Source of the DNA: Acidobacteriota bacterium
GTDB lineage: Bacteria > Acidobacteriota > Vicinamibacteria > Vicinamibacterales > SCN-69-37
Assembly: GCA_021824055.1 (NCBI GenBank)
Contig: JAKALV010000080.1
Location: 1 to 12,014 of the forward strand
Length of the DNA stretch: 12,014 nt
Direction: 5' to 3'
The notes under the pieces are model-generated. The model had not been told where the DNA came from and made no database searches. It saw only the letters and a list, made by a program, of their open reading frames with translations. The position numbers and the translations under genes are program-made. Positions 6,676 to 12,014 of this stretch are shown piece after piece (within the stretch, counting starts at the first letter, position 1; every line of letters begins with the position of its first letter).

Positions 6676-9207
6676 GAGGGCTTCAATGTCCGCGCGCAAT
6701 TGTCCGGTCACGTTGAGCGCACGGTCCACCTGGCCCTCGGCGCACAACTCTTCGATCGCTACCATCGCGGAGGTGTCGGCTCCGGCGAAGTACGTGGCCG
6801 CGCCTCTGAGCGAGTGCGCCACGGCGCGGGCTTGAGCGGCGTCACCGAGCTCGAGCGCGCGGATGAGACGGGCCACCTGGCCCGGCGCGGTCGCGAGAAA
6901 GAGGCCTGCCACATGCCGGACCAGCCCGGGATCGCTGATGACTGGTGCGATTGACGACGGGTCGGTCGCCGGGACCGCCGCGCCGGCGTCGGGACCGCCG
7001 TACTGCGCGAGCACGTTGAACAGCTCGGCCTGATCGATCGGCTTCGACAGGTACCCGTCCATCCCGGCCGCGAGACACCGCTCGCGGTCTTCGTCCATGG
7101 CGCGCGCCGTCATGGCGATCACGGGCACGTGGCGGGCGCCGGTCGCGGCCTCTCGTTGGCGCAGGCGCCGGGTCGCGTCGAGTCCGTCCATGACCGGCAT
7201 TTGCAGGTCCATCAGCACCAGGTCGTAGCTCTCGCCCGCCAGCTTGTCGAGGACCTCCTGTCCATCGAGCGCTGCGGCCACGGCGTGTCCCCACTTCTTG
7301 AGCACGGCGGCCACCACCGCCTGATTCACCTCGTGGTCGTCGGCCACGAGGATGCGAAGCGGCCGCGTGGCCGGGCGCCACTGGGGCCGCAGTTCAACGT
7401 GCTGCGGATCGGTGCCGAACGCCCCGCGCAGCAACTCGGCCAGCGTGTGAGACGTGACCGGCTTGATGAGATACAGCGCGCCGAGCGACACCGCGCGCTC
7501 GGCATCGAGTGGCGACTCTCGGCTTCGCAGAAGGACGACCACCCGCGGCACACGGCATGGGGCGGCCCGGAGCCGGGCGGCCGCCTCGAAGCCATGGATG
7601 CCCGGCAGGTTCACGTCGACGAACGCCAGATCGACCGGCTGGTGCGCCATCGCCGCTTCCGCCGCGGCCAGCGCCGCATGGCCGCTGCTGACCTTGAGGA
7701 TGTCCACGGGCCAGACGGCGAGCGCTTCCTCGAGGGCCTGCCGTGTCGAGGGATTGCCGTCGGCGATGAGCACGCGCAGCGGGCGCGTGCCCCACGGCGC
7801 GTCGAGCGCGGCATCCGCGCCGGGCGTCCGGCCGAACCACGCGACAAACGTGAAGGTGCTGCCGCGGCCCGGTTCGCTCTCCACCCACAGGCGTCCACCC
7901 ATCAGGCCGACCAGTTCGTGGGCAATCGTGAGCCCGAGGCCCGTGCCGCCGTACTTGCGCGTGCTCGAGCCGTCCGCCTGCGTAAACGCCTCGAAGATCG
8001 CGGCCTGCCGGGCCTTGGGAATGCCGATGCCCGTGTCGCGGACGGAAAAGCGAAGGGCCAGCCGGTCGCCGAGGTCTTCATCCCGCTCCACCCGGAGCAC
8101 GATCTCGCCCTGCTCGGTGAACTTGACCGCGTTGCCAATGAGGTTGGTCAATACCTGCCGCAACCGGACGGGGTCGCCGGTGAGGGCGTCGGGCACATCG
8201 CGCTCGACATGGCAGACCAGCTCGATGGGCCGATGGTGCGCGCGCGCCGTGAACATGCGCAGCGTGGCGCCGGCGACGTCGCGCAGCCGCATCGGAATCT
8301 GTTCGAGCGGCATGCGGCGCGCTTCCACGCGTGCGAGATCGAGAATGTCGTTGACGATGTGCGTGAGCGATTCGGCCGAGTCGCGCAGGACCCCGACCAT
8401 CTCGCGCTGTTCGCGGGTGAGCGGGGAATCCAGGAGCAGGTCCGAACTGCCGAGCACGCTGTTGAGCGGCGTCCGCAGTTCGTGGCTGACGTTGGCCAGG
8501 AATTCACTCTTGGTCTTGCTGGCGCCTTCCAGCTTCGTGAGCGCGTCCTCGAGTTCGCGACGTCGTTGGTCGGCCTGGAGCACCGCCTGCTCCGCGGTGC
8601 GTCGCGCCTCCGCGAGCTTGTTGCGCCGCGCCTCAGCCGTCCGGGCGGTGAGCGCGATGTACATCGACATGATGTACAGGAAAATGCCCTTGGCTATTTC
8701 CACAGACCAGGCGACCTCGCGGTGCTCGATGGCCGTGATGTAGGCCATGAGGCCGAGGAACGCGAGCGGCCCGAGGTGCGCAAAGAAGAGCGCCCGCTTG
8801 TAGGTGGTGGCCACCTGATCGGCCGGCCGCGCGAGGAACACGAGCCACAGCAGGCTGTGGTTGGCGCCCGACACGTAGACCACGAAGGCCAGCATGACCA
8901 CATCGAACACGAGAAAGGCGTCGCCGATGTCGACGACCGACGCCGGCGTCCAGAACACCGCGATCGCCCCCCAGGCCACGAGCGCGTATCCGACGAGCAC
9001 GCTGGTGACGTAGATCGACTCATGCCACGAGACATTGCCCTGCACGAGCCAGTTGTGGACCACGACGCCGATCGCGTTCAGGAAGAACCCGATGATGCGC
9101 AGCCGCGGCACATCCACCGTCTGGAAATGCCGGAAGCGCTGCCCGCGCGCCTGCCGGGCGGCGCTCGGGTCGAAGGCGAACGCGGCGGAGTCGCTGTTGT
9201 GACCCAC
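6646..9207 (-). CDS. Membrane-bound hybrid histidine kinase (HK-REC-REC-Hpt)
   Basis: 853-residue sensor kinase that should relay phosphate His-Asp-His. Residues 1-190 hold five or six hydrophobic segments (about 36-54, 65-86, 96-113, 117-127, 140-160, 168-187), which I cannot assign to a known sensor family. A coiled coil follows (about 190-230), then the HisKA phosphoacceptor in SHELRTPLNS (H242). The ATPase domain has N359 (N box), DTGIGIP (391-397), FEAFTQ (405-410) and GGTGLGL (420-426). REC1 (about 477-597) keeps D531 and K582 but has Gly484 for the second acidic residue and Leu near 560 for the Thr/Ser switch. REC2 (about 617-735) is intact, with D623, D624, D667, T700 and K722. A C-terminal Hpt domain has H798 in HSLRGAATYFAG. 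The start is GTG, three bases after the aminotransferase stop, without an obvious Shine-Dalgarno. No separate response regulator is encoded in the window, so its output partner is unknown. Confidence 0.93.
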   Translation of the reverse strand: MGHNSDSAAFAFDPSAARQARGQRFRHFQTVDVPRLRIIGFFLNAIGVVVHNWLVQGNVSWHESIYVTSVLVGYALVAWGAIAVFWTPASVVDIGDAFLVFDVVMLAFVVYVSGANHSLLWLVFLARPADQVATTYKRALFFAHLGPLAFLGLMAYITAIEHREVAWSVEIAKGIFLYIMSMYIALTARTAEARRNKLAEARRTAEQAVLQADQRRRELEDALTKLEGASKTKSEFLANVSHELRTPLNSVLGSSDLLLDSPLTREQREMVGVLRDSAESLTHIVNDILDLARVEARRMPLEQIPMRLRDVAGATLRMFTARAHHRPIELVCHVERDVPDALTGDPVRLRQVLTNLIGNAVKFTEQGEIVLRVERDEDLGDRLALRFSVRDTGIGIPKARQAAIFEAFTQADGSSTRKYGGTGLGLTIAHELVGLMGGRLWVESEPGRGSTFTFVAWFGRTPGADAALDAPWGTRPLRVLIADGNPSTRQALEEALAVWPVDILKVSSGHAALAAAEAAMAHQPVDLAFVDVNLPGIHGFEAAARLRAAPCRVPRVVVLLRSRESPLDAERAVSLGALYLIKPVTSHTLAELLRGAFGTDPQHVELRPQWRPATRPLRILVADDHEVNQAVVAAVLKKWGHAVAAALDGQEVLDKLAGESYDLVLMDLQMPVMDGLDATRRLRQREAATGARHVPVIAMTARAMDEDRERCLAAGMDGYLSKPIDQAELFNVLAQYGGPDAGAAVPATDPSSIAPVISDPGLVRHVAGLFLATAPGQVARLIRALELGDAAQARAVAHSLRGAATYFAGADTSAMVAIEELCAEGQVDRALNVTGQLRADIEALSARLRVFLQ

Positions 9208-9210
9208 GGC

Positions 9211-10293
9211 TTACGTCGCGCCCAGGGCCTCGGCCAGGCGCGACAGCCCGCCGGTGAGATTGTCGACGGCGCCGGCCACGCTGATGCGAAGGTGCGCCGG
9301 CGCGTCGAAGAACCGGCCCGGGATGACCGTGACGTCAAACTGCCGGGCCGCGCGCGCCGCAAAGGCGCCGGCATCGGTTGCGCCGGCGAGACGCGGAAAC
9401 AGGATCGTCGCGTCGAGGGGCACGAACGTCTCCAGCTGGGGATGCGCCGCGAGAAACGCCCGCATCAGGCCGAGGTTGCGCGTGACGTGCCGCCGCGCGC
9501 GTTCCGCCAGCGACGGCAGATGCGAGAAGGCGAGCGCGCTCATCCGGTCCACCGGCGCCGGGCCGACGCTGTCCATGACGTCGCGCACGCGCCGCAGCCG
9601 CTCCGCGACGCCGGGTGGCACCACGGCCCAGCCGCAGCGCAGGCCGTTGAGTCCGTACGACTTCGTGAGGCTGCTGGTCGAGATCAGCCGGGTGCTGACC
9701 GACGCGGCGCGCCCGAAGCGCCCGGGATCGGCCTGCAACAGCAGCGAGATGTCGAGGTACGCCTCATCGATGAGCACCGGCACGCCCGTCTCTGCGGAAA
9801 ACGCATCCAGCGCCATGAGCGTCGCCCGGTCGAGCATGGCGCCCGACGGGTTGTGCGGCGAGGTGAGGATGGCCAGGCGCGTCTGCGGCGTGAGCGCGCG
9901 CCGCATCGCGGACACGTCGACGGCGAAGTGGTCGGCGGCGCGGCGCTCAAAATGGTGCACCACGGCGCCCATGAGACGGCAGGCGCCCTCCAGCGGATCG
10001 TAGCCCGGTGTCTCCATCAGGACCGCGTCGCCCGGCCGCACATGCGAGGCGGCGACGAGGAAATTCGCGCCGGAACACCCGATGGCGTGCACCACGCGGT
10101 CCGCGGTCACGCCGTAGTGCGCCGCGATCGCCGCGGCCAGCGGCGCGTAGCCGTCGTCATTCGGCGCCGTCAGCTCCACGGCCTCCCGCGCGCCGGGCAG
10201 GTCGTCCATCGAGCAGGCGAGCATGTTGCTCGCGGCCAGATCGAACGTCGTGGATGGGCGCGTTTTGGCCCAATACATGTAGGGTGCGAGCAC
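9211..10293 (-). CDS. PLP-dependent aminotransferase, class I/II (fold type I)
   Basis: About 360 residues, close to the size of aspartate-aminotransferase-like enzymes, expected to move amino groups between an amino acid and a 2-oxo acid in the cytoplasm. Numbered from GTG 10293, the cofactor site is recognisable: SPHNPSG (Asn148), LIDEAY (Asp176, Tyr179), the Schiff-base lysine in SSLTKSYGLNGLRCGW (Lys211) with Arg219 nearby, and a C-terminal HLRISVAG holding the likely carboxylate-binding Arg. The amino-acid substrate cannot be named; histidinol-phosphate-like and broad class I enzymes are alternatives. The start is uncertain: TTG 10302 has AAGGGA about ten bases upstream and would overlap the permease stop, GTG 10293 begins just after that stop, and ATG 10278 is also possible. 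The gene lies between an amino-acid permease and a sensor kinase in one tight unit, so the transported compound may be its substrate. Confidence 0.92.
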   Translation of the reverse strand: MLAPYMYWAKTRPSTTFDLAASNMLACSMDDLPGAREAVELTAPNDDGYAPLAAAIAAHYGVTADRVVHAIGCSGANFLVAASHVRPGDAVLMETPGYDPLEGACRLMGAVVHHFERRAADHFAVDVSAMRRALTPQTRLAILTSPHNPSGAMLDRATLMALDAFSAETGVPVLIDEAYLDISLLLQADPGRFGRAASVSTRLISTSSLTKSYGLNGLRCGWAVVPPGVAERLRRVRDVMDSVGPAPVDRMSALAFSHLPSLAERARRHVTRNLGLMRAFLAAHPQLETFVPLDATILFPRLAGATDAGAFAARAARQFDVTVIPGRFFDAPAHLRISVAGAVDNLTGGLSRLAEALGAT

Positions 10294-10294
10294 G

Positions 10295-11614
10295 TCAGCC
10301 AATCGACACCGTTCCCTTGCCTGTGATGCGTTTGAAGATGAAGTAAACCGGAATTCCAATCGCCAGCAGTCCGGCGCCCGCGGCGGCCCGGAGCGGCGCT
10401 TCGCGGACCACGCTGTACACCACTGCGAGCGCGATCAGCACGAACATCGCCGGCAGCCATGGGTACCCGGGCGTCTTGAAGCCGGTGGGTGTCCCCATGG
10501 ATCGACGCAACATGAAGAGCCCCGCGACGGTGAGCCCGAAGAAGATCCAGTCGGCGAACACAACGGTGTTAAGCAGATCCGCGTACTTGCCCGTGAGTAC
10601 GAGCACGACGGCCCAGAACGACTGCAGCACGATGGCCGCGCCCGGCGTCCGGAATCGCGGATGCAGTTTGGCGAGCGACGGGAAGAACGCGCCGTCGGAG
10701 GCCATCGCGTAGTACACGCGCGTCGGGGCGAGGATCGCGAGATCGAGAAAGCCGAATGTCGAAATCGCGATGGCGGCCGCGACGAATCGCGCGCCGCCCG
10801 CCCCGAGCCAGCGTGCCGAGGCGTCGGCCGCGGGCGTCTCCGTGCCGGCCAGCCCGGCCAGGCCCAGCGTGCGCAGATACGCGACGTTGGCCAGCAGATA
10901 CACGAGCACGACGATGGCGGTGCCGAGAATCAGCGCGCGCGGCAGGTGCCGCTCGGGATCGCGCATCTCCTCCGCGACGTAGTTGGCGTTCTGCCATCCC
11001 CCGTACGCGAAAAGGATGGGGATCAGCGCGGCGCCGAAGGCGAACGCGCCGGATGGCGTGGCGTCGAGACGACCGGCCGACAGCCACTCGGGGGCCGACG
11101 GTCCCCAGAGCGCGAGCAGGATGATCACCGCGAGCGCGCCCATCTTCAGCAGCACGAATACGTTCAGCACGCGGCTGCCCGGCGTGACGCCAATGTAGTT
11201 GATCGCCGACAGCAACACGATCGCCGCGATGGCGACGACCGTGACGGCGGCGTCCGGCTGGCCCGCCAGACGCAGCGCGTACTGTGCGAACGCGATGGCG
11301 ACGGCGGCCATCGCGCCCGTTTCGATCATGAACAGCAGCGCCCAGCCGTACAAAAAGCCGACCACGGGATGCCACGCCCGCGAGAGGTACACGTACTGGC
11401 CGCCCGCTTGCGGCATCCGCTGGCCGAGCTCGGCGTAGGCGAAGGCTCCGGCAAGGGCGATGGCGCCGCCCGCCACCCACGCGGCCAGCACCAGCACCGG
11501 CGTGTCCAGCGCCCGGGCCACGATGTACGGGTTGATGAAGATGCCCGATCCGATGATGCCGCCGATGACGACCATGGTCGCGTCGAACGGCCCGAGCGCG
11601 CGTTTGAATGACAC
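10295..11614 (-). CDS. APC-superfamily amino-acid permease
   Basis: 439-residue polytopic inner-membrane transporter with about 12 hydrophobic segments, the normal size for the APC superfamily. TM1 has the substrate-binding GSGIF loop (residues 22-26, within IGGIIGSGIFINP). Further hallmarks are GGAIALAGAFAYAELGQRMP (TM2), GGQYVYLSRAW, and the TM6 block FAYGGWQNANYVAEEMRDP with HLPRA, typical of the LAT/SteT-like branch that imports or exchanges neutral amino acids. The exact substrate is not readable. The start is GTG 11614, opening a conserved N-terminus (FKRALGPFDATMVVIGG); no Shine-Dalgarno is visible, but a TACATT hexamer ends eleven bases upstream. It is the first gene of the permease-aminotransferase-kinase unit, and its stop is next to or overlapped by the aminotransferase start. 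Confidence 0.94.
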   Translation of the reverse strand: MSFKRALGPFDATMVVIGGIIGSGIFINPYIVARALDTPVLVLAAWVAGGAIALAGAFAYAELGQRMPQAGGQYVYLSRAWHPVVGFLYGWALLFMIETGAMAAVAIAFAQYALRLAGQPDAAVTVVAIAAIVLLSAINYIGVTPGSRVLNVFVLLKMGALAVIILLALWGPSAPEWLSAGRLDATPSGAFAFGAALIPILFAYGGWQNANYVAEEMRDPERHLPRALILGTAIVVLVYLLANVAYLRTLGLAGLAGTETPAADASARWLGAGGARFVAAAIAISTFGFLDLAILAPTRVYYAMASDGAFFPSLAKLHPRFRTPGAAIVLQSFWAVVLVLTGKYADLLNTVVFADWIFFGLTVAGLFMLRRSMGTPTGFKTPGYPWLPAMFVLIALAVVYSVVREAPLRAAAGAGLLAIGIPVYFIFKRITGKGTVSIG

Positions 11615-11634
11615 GGCAAGAGCATAATGTACAC
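11615..11634. promoter_or_regulatory. AT-rich divergent start region, putative overlapping -10 elements
   Basis: Only 20 bases separate the GTG of the leftward permease from the ATG of the rightward small gene, and they include an AT-rich island unlike the flanks. On the plus strand CATAAT (11623-11628) ends six bases before the ATG at 11635. On the minus strand TACATT ends eleven bases before the GTG at 11614. Either could serve as a sigma-70 -10 hexamer giving transcripts with little or no leader, consistent with the lack of Shine-Dalgarno sequences at both starts. No convincing -35 hexamer is visible; TTGAAT (11604-11609) is too close to CATAAT. Confidence 0.4.
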
Positions 11635-11868
11635 ATGGCCCGGGGATGGGAAAGCAAGTCGATCGAGGCGCAGCAGGAGGAGCATGACGCCCGGCGAGCG
11701 GATCGGGAACCCGATCCGCCGGATCCGGTTGTCGCCGAGCGGCGTCGCACCTTGGAGTTGGCCAGAGCGCGCGCCGAGCAGGACCTGCTCAATGCGCGCA
11801 ATGCGGCGCACCGCGCGATGCTCGAGCAGGCGATCGCCGCGCTCACGGCGCAGCTGGAGAAGACATGA
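11635..11868 (+). CDS. Small charged helical protein, function unknown
   Basis: 77-residue protein opening MARGWESKSIEAQQEEHDAR, followed by a Pro/Asp-rich linker (residues 25-31, EPDPPDP) and a long amphipathic helix (about 33-77) rich in Ala, Glu and Arg that looks able to form a coiled coil. It has no signal peptide, membrane segment, Cys or catalytic motif. The opening resembles small uncharacterised proteins I associate with acidobacterial genomes; that is memory, not a search. I chose ATG 11635 over an in-frame ATG at 11608, because the latter would overlap the divergent permease start and precede the MARGW opening. The next gene overlaps its stop by four bases, so the two are probably co-expressed. 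It might be structural or regulatory; I cannot assign a role. Confidence 0.72.
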   Translation: MARGWESKSIEAQQEEHDARRADREPDPPDPVVAERRRTLELARARAEQDLLNARNAAHRAMLEQAIAALTAQLEKT

Positions 11869-12014
11869 GGCGGATCACGGTCGCCGGTGCCGCCGCCAGC
11901 CTGCTGGTTGTCGCGGCCCTGGGCGCGTGCGGCCGGTCCTCACGCCCCGCCGAAACGACGTCGGAGACCGCGGCCAAACCAGGCTTGCCGCCGCTTGACA
12001 CCGGGCCGCCCGCG
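11865..12014 (+). CDS. Lipoprotein, function unknown (partial, runs off right edge)
   Basis: Only the first 50 codons are visible and the frame stays open to the window end. The N-terminus is a clear lipoprotein signal: basic start MRRI, hydrophobic stretch ASLLVVAAL and lipobox LGAC with Cys22 followed by Gly. A low-complexity Ser/Thr/Ala/Pro-rich linker follows, as is usual between a lipid anchor and a folded domain. The +2 residue is Gly, not Asp, so outer-membrane sorting is plausible. The ATG overlaps the preceding stop as ATGA, and GGAG (11856-11859) lies five bases upstream, which supports the start and translational coupling. The functional domain is beyond the window; it could be a peptidase, a peptidylprolyl isomerase or a binding protein, and nothing here decides. 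Confidence 0.8.
   Translation, partial: MRRITVAGAAASLLVVAALGACGRSSRPAETTSETAAKPGLPPLDTGPPA

Noticed and set aside
7129..10326. A plus-strand open frame of 1065 codons opposite the kinase and aminotransferase genes
   Set aside because: Its translation is dominated by Arg, His, Gly, Asp and Glu with no domain or hydrophobic pattern, while the opposite strand encodes two clear families. High GC with third-position bias makes stop-free antisense frames common.
10569..11846. A 425-codon minus-strand frame across the permease and the small gene
   Set aside because: It is in a different frame from the permease, Arg-rich, and contradicts the permease's conserved transmembrane pattern.
1..12014. Mobile element, CRISPR array, phage, tRNA or rRNA
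   Set aside because: I saw no transposase or integrase motif, no regularly spaced direct repeats, and no room for RNA genes; intergenic gaps are at most 57 bases.

Overview
The window is GC-rich (about two thirds G+C by eye), almost fully coding, and chromosomal in character. I see no transposase, integrase, phage gene, CRISPR array, rRNA or tRNA. High-GC codon usage, OMF-first RND efflux operons, ECF sigma/zinc-finger anti-sigma pairs and a small protein beginning MARGWESKS together suggest an acidobacterium, perhaps Vicinamibacteria (subdivision 6). That placement is inference from remembered family resemblance, not a search.

Region 1 (1-5716, minus strand) is a tripartite efflux operon read right to left: a TolC-like outer-membrane factor, a lipoprotein membrane-fusion protein, and an RND inner-membrane pump whose last codons lie beyond the left edge. 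The genes are tightly coupled: a Shine-Dalgarno overlaps the first stop codon, and an ATGA stop/start overlap joins the second pair. The pump is the drug/proton (HAE-like) type by its Asp-Asp motif in TM4, with Arg replacing the usual TM10 Lys.

Region 2 (5717-6675, plus strand) lies across a 57-base divergent gap. It holds an ECF sigma factor and, overlapping it by one base, an 86-residue soluble zinc-finger anti-sigma factor. The simplest reading is that this pair controls the divergent efflux operon, itself, or both.

Region 3 (6646-11614, minus strand) is a three-gene transcription unit: an APC-superfamily amino-acid permease, a class I/II PLP aminotransferase, and a large membrane-bound hybrid histidine kinase (HK-REC-REC-Hpt). 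Gaps between the genes are at most a few bases. The kinase's last 30 bases overlap the tail of the anti-sigma gene in antisense.

Region 4 (11635 to the right edge, plus strand) starts 20 bases from the permease start codon. It holds a 77-residue charged helical protein of unknown function, then a lipoprotein in a four-base overlap that runs off the edge.

No stretch longer than 57 bases lacks a gene. I found no clearly new biological system. The most promising leads are the permease-aminotransferase-kinase operon, the redox-like soluble anti-sigma next to an efflux operon, and an AT-rich bidirectional start region with possibly leaderless transcripts.
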